From: Pseudoduganella aquatica
GTDB taxonomy: Bacteria; Pseudomonadota; Gammaproteobacteria; Burkholderiales; Burkholderiaceae_D
Length of the DNA: 64,000 bases
Direction of reading: 5' to 3'
Assembly: GCF_009857595.1 (NCBI RefSeq)
Contig: NZ_WWCU01000003.1
Location: forward strand, 285,674 to 349,673
Part shown: positions 1 through 9,984 of the stretch, piece by piece
How positions within the stretch are numbered: the first letter of the stretch is position 1
Layout of the letters: the number at the start of each line of letters is the position of its first letter
Position numbers and translations under genes: made by a program
Notes under the pieces: generated by a model
What the model was told of the DNA's origin: nothing
Seen by the model: the letters and a program-made list of their open reading frames with translations, nothing else
Databases searched by the model: none

Positions 1-1
1 C

Positions 2-1303
2 GCGGGCCGCAAGGCCTACGCGGACATGCAGGCGCTGCGCGCCAAGTACCAGGCGGGCCAGGCCGAGTTCATGAAACTGGCGGGCAGCGGCGGCACCATA
101 GACGCGTCCACGCTGCTCATGACCACGCTGCGCGAAGACCAGCTGGCCTACACCGCGCGCATGAAGGGCTTCCTGGCCGGCGGCGGCAAGCTGATGGAAA
201 AAAGCGGGCGCGAAGCGGCGGAACTGTACCAGCGCAAGCGCCTGCACATCCTGCTGCTGGCCGGCGCGGCGTGTGCGCTGGCGGTGGGCTTCGGGCTGTG
301 GATCACGCGCTCCATCACCGGCCCGCTGCACGAAGCGGTGCGGGTGGCGCGCACCGTGGCCAGCGGAGACCTGAGCAGCGATATCGAAGTGCGCTCGCAG
401 GACGAAGTGGGCCAGCTGCTGCAGGCGCTCAAGGAGATGAACGGCAGCTTGCGCAACATCGTCAGCGAAGTGCGCAGCGGGACCGACGCCATCGCCGGCG
501 CGGCCAGCGAGATCGCACAGGGCAACCTGGACCTGTCCGGCCGCACCGAGCAGCAGGCCAGCGCGCTGGAGGAAACCGCGTCCGCCATGGAGGAGCTGTC
601 CGCCACGGTGAGCCAGAACGCGGAGCATGCGCGGCAGGCGCGCGAGCGCGCGCACGGCGCATCCGGCATCGCGACGGGCAGCAGCTCGGTGGTGGAGCAG
701 GTGGTGGCGACGATGGACGCCATCAGCGCGTCCTCGCGCCAGATTGGCGATATCATCGGGGTCATCGACGGCATCGCGTTCCAGACCAATATCCTGGCGC
801 TCAACGCCGCCGTGGAAGCGGCGCGCGCGGGCGAACAGGGACGCGGCTTCGCGGTGGTGGCGTCCGAAGTGCGCACGCTGGCGCAGCGTTCGGCGGCGGC
901 GGCGAAGGACATCAAGCACCTGATCGACGCCTCCACCGCCAGCGTGACCACCGGCGGCAAACTGGCGCAGCAGGCCGGCGCGACGATGCATAATGTGGTC
1001 AGCAGCGTGGCGCAGGTGGCCGATTCGATCAGCGAGATTGCATCGGCCAGCGCCGAGCAAAGCAGCGGCCTGGCGCAGGTGAACCAGGCGGTGGTGCAGA
1101 TGGATGAAACCACGCAGCAGAACGCGGCGCTGGTGGAGCAGGCAGCGGCGGCGGCGCAGGCGCTGCAGGACCGGGCAGCCGAACTGGCGCGGCTGGTGAG
1201 CGTATTCCGGCTGAACGCGGGCGACGGGGTGCATGGGCTGGTGCCGCGTGCGGCGGGTTACGCCGCTGCGCGGCTAACCCGCCCTACGGTGGCCCTGCTG
1301 TAA
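2..1303 (+). CDS. Methyl-accepting chemotaxis protein, 3' part
   Basis: Inner-membrane chemoreceptor that signals to CheA/CheW. The frame is open to the left edge of the window, so the true start and first membrane segment lie outside; 433 residues are visible. In order: the end of a periplasmic helical sensor, a membrane segment near residues 79-100 ([17 protein letters not shown]), a HAMP domain to about 150, and a long helical signalling domain with the conserved hairpin [19 protein letters not shown] and [17 protein letters not shown]. The last 17 or so residues (from [11 protein letters not shown]) are encoded by a REP element, so the native C-terminus has been replaced; no CheR/CheB-binding pentapeptide is seen. 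Ligand unknown. Confidence 0.93.
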   Translation, partial: AGRKAYADMQALRAKYQAGQAEFMKLAGSGGTIDASTLLMTTLREDQLAYTARMKGFLAGGGKLMEKSGREAAELYQRKRLHILLLAGAACALAVGFGLWITRSITGPLHEAVRVARTVASGDLSSDIEVRSQDEVGQLLQALKEMNGSLRNIVSEVRSGTDAIAGAASEIAQGNLDLSGRTEQQASALEETASAMEELSATVSQNAEHARQARERAHGASGIATGSSSVVEQVVATMDAISASSRQIGDIIGVIDGIAFQTNILALNAAVEAARAGEQGRGFAVVASEVRTLAQRSAAAAKDIKHLIDASTASVTTGGKLAQQAGATMHNVVSSVAQVADSISEIASASAEQSSGLAQVNQAVVQMDETTQQNAALVEQAAAAAQALQDRAAELARLVSVFRLNAGDGVHGLVPRAAGYAAARLTRPTVALL

Positions 1304-1338
1304 CGTAGGGCGGGTTAGTGCGCAGCACGTAACCCGCC
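1252..1338. repeat. REP inverted pair (BIME), locus 1
   Basis: Two inverted units: 1252-1287 on the minus strand and 1305-1338 on the plus strand, GTAG heads facing inward with a 17-nt spacer. Each unit is GTAG followed by a GC-rich imperfect palindrome of the form GGCGGGTTAG...CGTAACCCGCC. The left unit is translated as the tail of the chemoreceptor, whose TAA stop falls in the spacer. Established: a GTAG-headed palindrome is the hallmark of REP elements mobilised by RAYT (TnpA-REP) transposases. No RAYT gene is visible in this window. Confidence 0.85.
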
Positions 1339-1351
1339 AAAGGAGAAGCGT

Positions 1352-2131
1352 ATGGAACAGATCAGCGTCAGCAACTGGAACGAGTTCATGGCCCTCAGCG
1401 CGGAGCTGGACGGCTGGGCGTTCCGTGGCCAGCAGGACGTGCGCTGGCCGCTGATGACGTCATTGTCGCGCTACCTGAGCGCCTACATCCCCGACCGCGC
1501 CAGCTGGCGCGCACGGGAGGAACGCGCCATCCGCATCTTCCGCCGCAAGGCGCACAACTACCTCACCGATCCGTCCGTGCTGGACAACGCGCTGCGCTGC
1601 CTGGCGCTGATGCAGCACCACGGCGCGCCCACCCGTTTGCTGGACTTCACCAAGTCGCCCTTCGTGGCGGCCTTCTTCGCGCTGGAACGCGCCACCGGCG
1701 ACGCCGCCGTGTACGCGCTGAACACGCCGCGCCTGTGGACCGCCGCGCCGCACACCGATCCCGGCATGGACCGCGACCATATCGACCCGCGCGAGAGCGG
1801 CAACTTCACGCGCTTCTATCTGCCCAACAGCCACGCCATCATCTGGATCGGCGAGCCGACCGAGATGGACCGGCGCCTGGTGGCGCAGTCCGGCACGCTG
1901 GTGGTGCCGGGCATGCTGGACAAGCCGCTGGACGAGATCCTGCCCGCCTACGGCGACAGCGGCGCCCTGCTCAAGCAGATCGTGCTGCCGCAGTCCATGC
2001 GCGACGAGGCCATGAAAGCCCTGTACCGCATGAACATCACCAACGCCACGCTGTTCCCGGACCTGGACGGCCTGGCGCGCTCCATCGGCATGGAACTGGA
2101 GATGGTGTGGCCGGTGGCAGCAGGCAGCTGA
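1352..2131 (+). CDS. FRG domain-containing protein
   Basis: A 259-residue cytoplasmic protein of unknown function. It carries the family's name-giving Phe-Arg-Gly at residues 24-26 (GWAFRGQQD) and the second conserved block LMQHHGAPTRLLDFTKSPFV near residues 90-110, followed by AAFFALE. Length is usual for a stand-alone FRG protein. An AGGAGAAG ribosome-binding site lies just before the ATG. The gene begins 13 nt after a REP pair and converges on the next gene with a 1-nt gap. No biochemical role is established for FRG domains as far as I know. Confidence 0.85.
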   Translation: MEQISVSNWNEFMALSAELDGWAFRGQQDVRWPLMTSLSRYLSAYIPDRASWRAREERAIRIFRRKAHNYLTDPSVLDNALRCLALMQHHGAPTRLLDFTKSPFVAAFFALERATGDAAVYALNTPRLWTAAPHTDPGMDRDHIDPRESGNFTRFYLPNSHAIIWIGEPTEMDRRLVAQSGTLVVPGMLDKPLDEILPAYGDSGALLKQIVLPQSMRDEAMKALYRMNITNATLFPDLDGLARSIGMELEMVWPVAAGS

Positions 2132-2132
2132 A

Positions 2133-2639
2133 TCAGAAAGGCCCGAGGTAATCCAGCTTGCCGATCTTCACGCCCTGCGCGCGCAGAATGCCGTGGGCGG
2201 TGGTGATGTGGAAGTAGAAGTTCGGCAGCGCGAAGGTGAGCAGATAGCCCTGGCCGGTGAAGGACTGGCTGAAGGCGCCGAAGGTTAGCGTCACGTCCCT
2301 CCCGTCCGCGCCGTCGAACTGCGCCTGCGGCACGCTTTCCAGATACGCGATGGTCTTGGCGATGCGCTCCTGCAGTTGCTGGAAGCTGGCCTCGTTGTCT
2401 TCGAACTTGGGCGCATCCACGCCGCACAGGCGCGCCACGCACAGCTTGGACGCGTCGCTGGCGCGCTGCACCTGTGCTGACAGCGGCAGCATGTCTTCGG
2501 CCAGGCGCGCGCCCAGCAGCATGTCCGGCACCATGCCACTTGCATCGGCATGCTCCTCGCCCTTCTTCAGCAGCGTGGACAGCACTTTGAGGCCGCGCAC
2601 AAACACCGGAACCGACACCTGGTACATGGATAGGGACAT
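2133..2639 (-). CDS. DUF1993 family protein
   Basis: A 168-residue soluble protein matching the DUF1993 family, a predicted four-helix bundle related in shape to DinB-like proteins. Seen: N-terminal MSLSMYQVSVPVFVRGLKVL, then LLGARLAEDMLPLSAQVQ, and a C-terminal half with FYFHITTAHGILRAQGV, typical of this family. No signal peptide or membrane segment. It is divergently oriented from the exported protein at 2725 and stands alone as a transcription unit. Function unknown. Confidence 0.88.
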   Translation of the reverse strand: MSLSMYQVSVPVFVRGLKVLSTLLKKGEEHADASGMVPDMLLGARLAEDMLPLSAQVQRASDASKLCVARLCGVDAPKFEDNEASFQQLQERIAKTIAYLESVPQAQFDGADGRDVTLTFGAFSQSFTGQGYLLTFALPNFYFHITTAHGILRAQGVKIGKLDYLGPF

Positions 2640-2724
2640 GGCTTTTCCTTCGATAGTAGTGAGCGGGAAATCATACGTGTATTATCTGGTTTTCGCTCGC
2701 AGCAGCGTAATTATAGGACTGACA

Positions 2725-3192
2725 ATGAAGTTTGCATCGATATTCAAGGCAGCCGCCATGTCGGCAACTGCGGTTGCCGCCGCCACCCTGGCCATGAACG
2801 CGCAGGCCGACAGCTTCGCTTCGTCCGCATCGAGCGCCGGTTCCGCATCCAGCGGCAGCATCTCCACCTCGCTGAACGGTTCGAGCAACAGCTCCAGCGG
2901 CGACAAGAAGACCGCCGGCGGCCCTTACCACATCATCCAGATGGCGGCAGCACCGGGCAAGGCCAACACCACCCGCCTGACCATGCAGCACGACGCAAAC
3001 GGACAGCAGCTGGTGCTGGACCTGCCTGCGGCCATCGCCGCCAAGGAAGGCCTGGAGCTGGGCGGCGTGGTGCTGACGCAGCCGCGTTCCTACGGCTTCG
3101 AGTTCGCGCACGCGGACACGCAGAAGGCCTTCTTCCTGGTGCTGGAAGACGACTGGCACAGCGAGCTGGCGGCGCGCCCCGTCAATCTGTGA
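2725..3192 (+). CDS. Exported Ser-rich protein of unknown function
   Basis: A 155-residue protein. The ATG at 2725 is chosen because it begins a clean signal peptide (MKFASIFKAAAMSATAVAAA, cleavage likely after AQA near residue 28); longer in-frame extensions upstream would bury it. After the signal comes a Ser/Gly-rich low-complexity stretch to about residue 60, then a small domain ending in FFLVLEDDWHSELAARPVNL. I do not recognise the family. The stop overlaps the GTG start of the DUF2145 gene by four bases (GTGA), so the two are translationally coupled and probably act together outside the inner membrane. Confidence 0.75.
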   Translation: MKFASIFKAAAMSATAVAAATLAMNAQADSFASSASSAGSASSGSISTSLNGSSNSSSGDKKTAGGPYHIIQMAAAPGKANTTRLTMQHDANGQQLVLDLPAAIAAKEGLELGGVVLTQPRSYGFEFAHADTQKAFFLVLEDDWHSELAARPVNL

Positions 3193-4121
3193 GCTTTTCC
3201 CGCCTGGCGGCACGCGCGCGCGGACTGACCGCCGCGCTGCCGCTGGCCGCTTCGGTGCTGGCCACGTTGGCGCCGGCCTCCGGCGCGCAGGCCGCCACCT
3301 TCTGCGACCGCGCCAACGCCCTCACCGCCGCAGAGCAGGACCGCCTGCTGCGCTTTGCCGCCGTGGTGCGCGAGGAACTGGGCCAGCCCGGCGGCAGCGC
3401 CGCGCTGGTGAGCCGTTCAGGACTTGACCTGTCCCGCTTCGACATCCGCTACTCCCACGCCTCGATAGGCTGGCGCGGCGACAGCGGCGCCTGGACCACG
3501 CGCCAGCTCTACTACTCCTGCGACGAAAGCCGTCCGCGCATCTTCGACCAGGGCGTGGCGGGCTTCGTCATGGGCACGGACGATCCCAAGCTTGGCTACA
3601 TCTCCGTGGTGCGCCTGCCTGCGGAAGCGGCCAACGCGGCGCGCCTGGCGTCGCTGGACGGGCAGATAGCGCTTGGCCTGCTGGCAGGCACCTACAGCGC
3701 GAATGCCTACGCCTTCGGCCTGCAATACCAGAACTGCAATCAATGGGTGGCCGAACTGCTGGCGGCCGCGTGGGGCAACCTCGCCACAGGCGACGACGTG
3801 CGCATGCGCGCGCAGGCGTGGCTGCGCGAGTCGGGCTATGCGCCGCAGGGCGTGGATGTGAACTCGCCCTTCCTCATGCTGGCCTCGTACTTCGTGCCGC
3901 ATGTGCACCTGGACGACCATCCGCCGCAAGACCGCTATGAAATGAAATTGAAGGTGAGCCTGCCGTCCACGCTGGAGGCCTTTGTGCAGCAGCGCTACCC
4001 TGCCAGCGAACGCACGGAGATCTGCCACAATACGCGGCAGGTGGTGGTGCACAAGGGATGGACGCCGGCCGCCGCAGGATGCGAAGCCGGACCGGGCGAC
4101 CGCGTGATTATGTTGAACTGA
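3189..4121 (+). CDS. DUF2145 family exported protein
   Basis: A 310-residue protein with a GTG start inside the stop of the previous gene. A signal peptide covers about residues 1-35 (cleavage near SGAQA/ATFC). The mature part matches DUF2145: conserved DIRYSHASIGWR near residue 80, YYSCDESRPRIFDQGVAGFV, and NQWVAELLAAAWG. The SHASIGW/NQWVAEL pairing (His and Cys-Asn-Gln-Trp) resembles His and Cys/Asn positions of papain-like or NlpC-like folds, but that is my inference. Probably periplasmic. Function unknown. Confidence 0.85.
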   Translation: MSFSRLAARARGLTAALPLAASVLATLAPASGAQAATFCDRANALTAAEQDRLLRFAAVVREELGQPGGSAALVSRSGLDLSRFDIRYSHASIGWRGDSGAWTTRQLYYSCDESRPRIFDQGVAGFVMGTDDPKLGYISVVRLPAEAANAARLASLDGQIALGLLAGTYSANAYAFGLQYQNCNQWVAELLAAAWGNLATGDDVRMRAQAWLRESGYAPQGVDVNSPFLMLASYFVPHVHLDDHPPQDRYEMKLKVSLPSTLEAFVQQRYPASERTEICHNTRQVVVHKGWTPAAAGCEAGPGDRVIMLN

Positions 4122-4137
4122 GCTGGACTAAACCGCG

Positions 4138-5124
4138 TTAAGAGAGCCGCACCACCATCAGGCCTGCGCGCAGGCCGATGCGGACATCGGGATTGGGGAA
4201 GACCACCATCTCTTCCGGGTGCTGCACGGTGTAGACCGTGTCGCCGTCGCGCGCGATTTCGTCGCCCTGCTTGAGCGGCGTGAAATTCCAGGTGTCCTTG
4301 CCAAACGCCATTTGGAACTGGTCGCTCAGCTTGATAATCTGGCGCGCGGTGGCGTACACATGGGGCGCCTGTTTCGCATCCTTCGGCTCCGCGCCGCGCA
4401 GCAGATCGTCCAGCGCCTGCGAGGCCTCTGCAAACTGCTCCAGGTTGTTCTCACCCAGCGTGCCGATGCGGCCCAGTTCTATGGTGGTTCCGGCCGCCGC
4501 GTGGTGCTCGGCCGAGTAGTAGCTATAGGTTCCCACCGATGCGGGATTCATGATGACGGCGCCTATCGCCGCCTGCCCCAGCCAGCCGATCAGCTTTTGC
4601 CGCGCACCGTCCTCGATGATTTCGGGGACGATGGCGAAGGTTGGATAGACCGACGGGCGGATGGCGGTGTGCAGGTCCAGGTGCCAGCGCACCGGGCCTG
4701 CATGCTTGAAGAAGGCGCTGGTGGCGGCCACCATCACGTCGGCGCGCGCAGCTTCGGCCGTACCTTCCAGCGTGCCCCGCTCGGCGCGGAACATGCGGTT
4801 CAGGTCCGCGTCGATAAAGCGCTTGCCGGCGCGGATGGCGCCGATGTTGCCGACGCAGAGCATCAGGTCCACCGCCAGCGCGGAAGGCTGACGTGACAAG
4901 GCGTCCAACAAATACGCCACCACTTCGATCGGGCCGGTCTCGTCGCCATGCACGCCGACGGAAACCAGCACCGCCGGCCGGGCGGCGCCAGCTTCCGGAC
5001 GCGTTACCGTGAGGATGCCGTCGGCCGGCTGCGCCACCGCAAAACCGGCCGCCGCGAAGCGGGCCGCGACGGCGCTGAAGTCCGCCTCGGCCAGCGCCCG
5101 CACTGCTTCAGGCAACATCGCCAT
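4138..5124 (-). CDS. astE: Succinylglutamate desuccinylase
   Basis: Last step of the arginine succinyltransferase pathway: N2-succinylglutamate to glutamate and succinate, in the cytoplasm. 328 residues, the usual length. Zinc-carboxypeptidase fold with ligands visible as H59 and E62 in VSVGVHGDETGPIEV and H152 in WHLDLHTAIRPS; the acidic catalytic residue is probably the Glu in GTTIELGRIGTLGENN near residue 220. It follows the glutamate dehydrogenase gene by 4 nt and closes the operon. In Pseudomonas aruE is also last, but without the dehydrogenase in between. Confidence 0.93.
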   Translation of the reverse strand: MAMLPEAVRALAEADFSAVAARFAAAGFAVAQPADGILTVTRPEAGAARPAVLVSVGVHGDETGPIEVVAYLLDALSRQPSALAVDLMLCVGNIGAIRAGKRFIDADLNRMFRAERGTLEGTAEAARADVMVAATSAFFKHAGPVRWHLDLHTAIRPSVYPTFAIVPEIIEDGARQKLIGWLGQAAIGAVIMNPASVGTYSYYSAEHHAAAGTTIELGRIGTLGENNLEQFAEASQALDDLLRGAEPKDAKQAPHVYATARQIIKLSDQFQMAFGKDTWNFTPLKQGDEIARDGDTVYTVQHPEEMVVFPNPDVRIGLRAGLMVVRLS

Positions 5125-5128
5125 GCGC

Positions 5129-8100
5129 TTACGCCGCCAGCGGAACGGCGTTCGCCGCTTCGGACAGCGCCCACACGTCCAGCATCGCCTGCTCCAGGTC
5201 CGCCGAGGTGGCGTAGCCGGACAGGCCCAGCGTGTTGGTCACGACTTCTACGGCTTCGGTGGCGTCGTGGCCGTTGGTGGCGCGGGCCAGCACTTGCGTC
5301 AGCAGGCGCTGCTGGGTACGGCGCAGGGCGTGCTGGGCGTAGCTGCGCAGCTGCTCTTGCGAGCGGGTTTGCGCAGGCAGCTTCAGGCCGCGTTCCAGCG
5401 TATCGATGCCGGCCTGGCTGCGCAGGGCCATGCCCACTTGCAGGAAGGCCGGCAGGTCCATGCCGCCCGGACGCTTGACCGACAGCGCCGCGAACACGAA
5501 GGCCGCCACGGCTTCCACCGCGTCCACCGCTTTCCACGCGTGGACAAACGCTGGGCGCAGGCCCGGCGTGGTGTCGGCTTCGGACTGGCCATCGGCCGGC
5601 ACCAGTTTCTTCAGCATGTCCGGCTGGGCGAACAAGCGGGTCAGCTCGTCCACGCCGCCGGCTGCGCGCAGCTGCTCGCCTGGCACCGACAGCACGCCCT
5701 GGATCACGGCGCGCTGCAGGCTGCGGGTGCGGCCGTCAACCTTGATCGACACCGCGCGCGGCACGCTCAGCGCATCCGCATCCAGCGCCTCGAACACCGG
5801 CGCCAGGTTCAGCGCGGACCATGCCTGGCCCCAGGCCAGGATCACGTCCGCCTCGCCGGCGCTGTGTTCAGCGGCCAGTTCGCGCAGCATCAGCGGACCG
5901 CAGCGGTTCACCGATTCGTTGGCCAGCACGGTGGCCAGGATGGCGTTGGCCAGCGGGTGCGCCAGCGCAGGACGGGTGGCCACCAGCAGGTCCGGGAAGT
6001 AAGGCTTCAGCACCGCCTCGGCCCAGCTCTCCTCCGTCAGCGGCAGCGCGGACAGCATGCGCTTGTAGCGGTTCTTCACGTTGGCGATCACCACCGCCAG
6101 TTCCGGCGTGGTCAGGCCACGGCCATCGAGCTTGCGGCGCGCCAGTTCGGCCACGCTGGGCAGCTGCTCCAGTTCGCGCGACAGCGCGCCCTCTTCTTCC
6201 AGGCTGGCGATCAGCGCGGCATAGCCGTCCTGCACCGCAGCTTCGGACTGGGCCTGCTGCTCGCGCACCAGCAAGTGGGTTTGCAGCGTGTTGTCGCGCA
6301 GGACCAGGCGTTCGATGTCGCCGGTCATTTCGTTCAGGATGCGGTTGCGGTCCGTTTCGGACAACTGGCCGGCATTCATTTCCACGTCCAGCCACATCTT
6401 CGCGTTCACTTCGTGGTCCGAGCAGTCCACGCCTGCCGAGTTGTCGATCGCATCGGTGAAGATGCGGCCGCCGGACAGCGCGAACTCGATACGGCCGGCC
6501 TGGGTCGCGCCCAGGTTGCCGCCTTCGGCCACGATCTTGCAGCGCAGCTCGTTGCCGTTGACGCGGATGTTGTCGTTGGCGCGGTCCTTCACTTGCGCAT
6601 GCGACTCGGTGGACGACTTGATGTAGGTGCCGATGCCGCCGTTGTAGAACAGGTCCACCGGCGCCAGCAGGATGCGGTGCATCAGCTCTTCAGGCGACAG
6701 CGCGGTCTCTTCGATGTCCAGCGCGGCGCGGATCTGCGGCGACAGTTCGATGGAACGGGCGCTGCGCGGGAACACGCCGCCGCCCTGCGAGATCAGTTCC
6801 TTGTTGTAGTCTTCCCACGAGGAGCGCGGCAGCGCGAACATGCGCTGGCGTTCGGCGAAGGAAACGGCGGTGTCCGGATTCGGGTCCAGGAAGATGTGGC
6901 GGTGGTCGAACGCGGCCAGCAGCTTGATCTGGTTCGACAGCAGCACGCCGTTGCCGAACACGTCGCCCGACATGTCGCCCACGCCCACCAGGGTGAACGG
7001 CGTGGTCTCCATGTTGTGGTCCATTTCGTAGAAGTGGCGCTTGACCGCTTCGAACGCACCCTTGGCGGTAATGCCCATCTTCTTGTGGTCGTAGCCGTTC
7101 GAGCCGCCCGAGGCGAAGGCGTCGCCCAGCCAGAAGCCGCGCTGCACGGCGATGCCGTTGGCGATGTCGGAGAAGGTCGCGGTGCCCTTGTCGGCGGCCA
7201 CCACCAGGTAAGGATCGTTGCCGTCGTAGCAGATGGTGTCGGCAGGCGACACGATCTTGCCCAGCACGCGGTTGTCGGTCACTTCCAGCAGGCTGGAAAT
7301 GAACAGGCGGTACACTGCTTCGCCTTCAGCGGCAATGGTTTCGCGCACGGCGTCCTTCGGCATCATCTTGCAGACGAAGCCGCCCTTGGCGCCGGCCGGC
7401 ACGATGACGGCGTTCTTCACCATCTGCGCTTTCACCAGGCCCAGCACCTCGGTGCGGTAGTCTTCCATGCGGTCAGACCAGCGCAGGCCGCCGCGCGCCA
7501 CAGGGCCGCCGCGCAGATGCACGCCTTCGAAGCGGCGCGAGAACACGAAGATCTCGCGGAACGGACGCGGCTCCGGCACCAGCGCCAGGTTGCTGGTGTC
7601 GAACTTGAAGATGATCTTGTCGCCCTGCTGCTTGTTCTGGTAGTAGTTGGTGCGCAGCGTGGCGGCCACCAGGTCCACCATGGCGGCCATGATTTCCTCG
7701 GTGTCCGCGTGGTTCACGGACGGCAGGCGCGACTTGATGGCGGCCAGCTTGTCCAGCACCGCCGCGCGCTCGCTTTCCGGCAGCGCGGGATTGAAGCGCT
7801 GCTCGAAGGCGTCCACCAGCTCCTTCACCAGCAAGGGCTGCTTGCGCAGCGTTTCGGCCACATAGCGCACGGAGAAGCGGCTGCCCGCCTGGCGCCAGTA
7901 GCTCGCGTAGGCGCGCACCAGCTGCACCTGGCGGGTGCTCAAGCCGCCTTCGATGACCAGGCCGTTCAGGCGGCCGTCTTCGGCTTCATTGTTGAACAGC
8001 GAAGTGACAAGGTCCTGCACCACTTCGGCCACGCCGGGCTGCGCCAGCTTGGCGGCGCTGTCCGCGTCCACCAGCAGGCTGGTGACGAAGTGGCGCTTGC

Positions 8101-9853
8101 CGTCGGCGGCGTGGATGGCGTAGGTCTGCTCGCGGTCGATCGCCACGCCTGCGTTGTGCAGCGCCGGCAGGATGTTGGACAGCGACGGCACGCGCTCCAC
8201 CGAATACAGGCGGATGGTGGTGGCGGCGCTGTCGGCCGACGCCAGTTCCACGCGCGCGGCCACGCGGCCCGCTTCACCCTGGCGCAGCATGGCGCCCAGG
8301 TCATGGAAGGCCACGGCGGGCGGGGTGGCGTTCACGTAGTCCACCGGCAGCGTGGCGCACAGCTTGCGCAGGCTGGCGCGGGTGGTTTCTTCAAACACGG
8401 CGTCTGCCAGCGCGGAGAAGCTGTTGTGCCAGCCGTCCAGGATGGACAGCAGCGGACGCTGGATGTCGGATTCCAGGTCCAGCGGGTAGCGCGCGGCGTG
8501 CGCGATCAGGTAGACACGGGCCAGCGGGCCGTCGGCCACCAGGGTCTGCGAGCTGACATGCGAAGCGCCCGAGCTTTGCTGCAGAGCCTTCGCCAGCGCG
8601 TGCGCCACCGAGGCGCTGTAGCGCTCGCGCGGCAGGTAGACCAGCACGTTCAGGTGGCGCGCGTACACGTCGCGGCGGGCGAACACCTTGGTGCGCGGCT
8701 GCTTGTACAGCGACACCACGGCGCCGCACACGTCGGCCAGCCATTGCGGTTCCGCTTCCAGCGCTTCGGTGCGCGGCAGCGATTCCAGGATCTCGACGAA
8801 TTTCTCGGCGCGGAAGCCTTCCTTGCGCACGCCTGCAATCTGCAGCACTTGCGCAATGCGGCCGCGCGCGAAGGGCATGCGGGTCAGCGGGGTAATGGTG
8901 GCGGCGCGGGTGAACAGGCCCACGAAGCAGTGCTCGCCCAGGATGGCGCCGTTGGCGTCGGTGTTGCGCACGCCGATGAAGTCCAGCTGCTGGTCGCGGT
9001 GCAGCGTGCCTTCCACGTCGGCCTTGACGATGGACAGGGTGTGCGGGCGCTTGGACAGCGTGTCGAAGTCGCCGGGAATGCTGGCCAGGCAGGTGCCGTA
9101 GACCGGATGCGAGGTGTCCTGCAGCACGCCGATGCGGCTGGGGATGTCCCGTTCCAGTTCGCGCACGCCCGGCTTCACCTGGTAGTAGGCGTAGCCGAAT
9201 GGCTCGAAGCCTTCGGTGCGCGCCCAGTCCAGGAAGGCGGCCACTTCCTGCCCTTGCTCGCCGCCGTTGGCGGCTGCGGCCGCGCCCACGCTGGTGAAGC
9301 GCTCTTTCATGGCGTCCAGGTCGCGGCGCACCACGGCGGCGTCGCGCGCCACCATTTCCAGGCGCGCCACCAGGGCCGCCAGGTCGCCTTCGGCGAGGTC
9401 GTCGGCCAGCAGCACCAGCACGTAGGATTCGAGTTTGTCTCCAGCACCGCCCACGGCCGTCGCCACGCCGTCGGCGCCGCGCGCCACAGGCAGCACGGCG
9501 TTCAGCACGCCATTGGCGATCAGGCGCTGCTTGCGCAGGGCCATGACGATGGAGTCCACCAGGTAAGGCATGTCGTCGTTCAGTATCAGCAACGCGGTCG
9601 CCTTGCCGCCACGGCCGTCGGCGTAGCGCAATTTGGCGATCTGCACACCTGCCGCGCTGCGCTTGGCCGCCTGCGTGAACCCTTCCCATAGCACCGGCAC
9701 CAGGCTGTCCGGCGCAACGCCGGCCAGGTCTTCTTCGTCTATGGCCGCGAGCCAGGCGCCGATCAGGGCGGAGACTTGTCCGCTGTCGGCCGATTTGTTC
9801 GCGTTGATCAGGTCCAGCGTCTGTTTGCGCAGGTCTTGTGGCATTTGTGTCAT
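5129..9853 (-). CDS. gdhB: NAD-dependent glutamate dehydrogenase, large (GDH-180-like)
   Basis: Catabolic oxidative deamination of glutamate to 2-oxoglutarate and ammonia with NAD. 1574 residues, matching the large bacterial class with long regulatory N-terminal region (ACT-like modules, to about residue 700), a catalytic core and a C-terminal helical part. The core signature GGLRWSDRMEDYRTEVLG and GLVKAQMVKNAVIVPAGAKG lies near residues 785-825. The start has a good site (TTGGAGAAGCAACG before ATG). Placed between astB and astE, it continues the arginine pathway directly from its product glutamate. In Pseudomonas the equivalent gdhB is a separate gene induced by arginine. Confidence 0.96.
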   Translation of the reverse strand: MTQMPQDLRKQTLDLINANKSADSGQVSALIGAWLAAIDEEDLAGVAPDSLVPVLWEGFTQAAKRSAAGVQIAKLRYADGRGGKATALLILNDDMPYLVDSIVMALRKQRLIANGVLNAVLPVARGADGVATAVGGAGDKLESYVLVLLADDLAEGDLAALVARLEMVARDAAVVRRDLDAMKERFTSVGAAAAANGGEQGQEVAAFLDWARTEGFEPFGYAYYQVKPGVRELERDIPSRIGVLQDTSHPVYGTCLASIPGDFDTLSKRPHTLSIVKADVEGTLHRDQQLDFIGVRNTDANGAILGEHCFVGLFTRAATITPLTRMPFARGRIAQVLQIAGVRKEGFRAEKFVEILESLPRTEALEAEPQWLADVCGAVVSLYKQPRTKVFARRDVYARHLNVLVYLPRERYSASVAHALAKALQQSSGASHVSSQTLVADGPLARVYLIAHAARYPLDLESDIQRPLLSILDGWHNSFSALADAVFEETTRASLRKLCATLPVDYVNATPPAVAFHDLGAMLRQGEAGRVAARVELASADSAATTIRLYSVERVPSLSNILPALHNAGVAIDREQTYAIHAADGKRHFVTSLLVDADSAAKLAQPGVAEVVQDLVTSLFNNEAEDGRLNGLVIEGGLSTRQVQLVRAYASYWRQAGSRFSVRYVAETLRKQPLLVKELVDAFEQRFNPALPESERAAVLDKLAAIKSRLPSVNHADTEEIMAAMVDLVAATLRTNYYQNKQQGDKIIFKFDTSNLALVPEPRPFREIFVFSRRFEGVHLRGGPVARGGLRWSDRMEDYRTEVLGLVKAQMVKNAVIVPAGAKGGFVCKMMPKDAVRETIAAEGEAVYRLFISSLLEVTDNRVLGKIVSPADTICYDGNDPYLVVAADKGTATFSDIANGIAVQRGFWLGDAFASGGSNGYDHKKMGITAKGAFEAVKRHFYEMDHNMETTPFTLVGVGDMSGDVFGNGVLLSNQIKLLAAFDHRHIFLDPNPDTAVSFAERQRMFALPRSSWEDYNKELISQGGGVFPRSARSIELSPQIRAALDIEETALSPEELMHRILLAPVDLFYNGGIGTYIKSSTESHAQVKDRANDNIRVNGNELRCKIVAEGGNLGATQAGRIEFALSGGRIFTDAIDNSAGVDCSDHEVNAKMWLDVEMNAGQLSETDRNRILNEMTGDIERLVLRDNTLQTHLLVREQQAQSEAAVQDGYAALIASLEEEGALSRELEQLPSVAELARRKLDGRGLTTPELAVVIANVKNRYKRMLSALPLTEESWAEAVLKPYFPDLLVATRPALAHPLANAILATVLANESVNRCGPLMLRELAAEHSAGEADVILAWGQAWSALNLAPVFEALDADALSVPRAVSIKVDGRTRSLQRAVIQGVLSVPGEQLRAAGGVDELTRLFAQPDMLKKLVPADGQSEADTTPGLRPAFVHAWKAVDAVEAVAAFVFAALSVKRPGGMDLPAFLQVGMALRSQAGIDTLERGLKLPAQTRSQEQLRSYAQHALRRTQQRLLTQVLARATNGHDATEAVEVVTNTLGLSGYATSADLEQAMLDVWALSEAANAVPLAA

Positions 9854-9984
9854 CGTTGCTTCTCCAATACGTTGTAAGTATCCGTCTCACCGTGGGGCTT
9901 GTGGCTGGACGGCGGGCGACGCTTTTGTTCGGTGGCGGGGGTTGGCCCCGGCACCATATGGGGATGAATCCGGTTTTCTACAAC

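Noticed and set aside
1352..2131. FRG protein as part of a defence or toxin-antitoxin module
   Set aside because: No antitoxin-like partner, no mobile-element flanks, and isolated by a REP and a convergent gene; nothing beyond the domain supports it.
5009..9691. 1560-codon open frame on the plus strand
   Set aside because: Antisense shadow of the NAD-glutamate dehydrogenase gene; high GC leaves the opposite frame open, its composition (His, Arg, Gln rich) is not protein-like, and no ribosome-binding site or homology.
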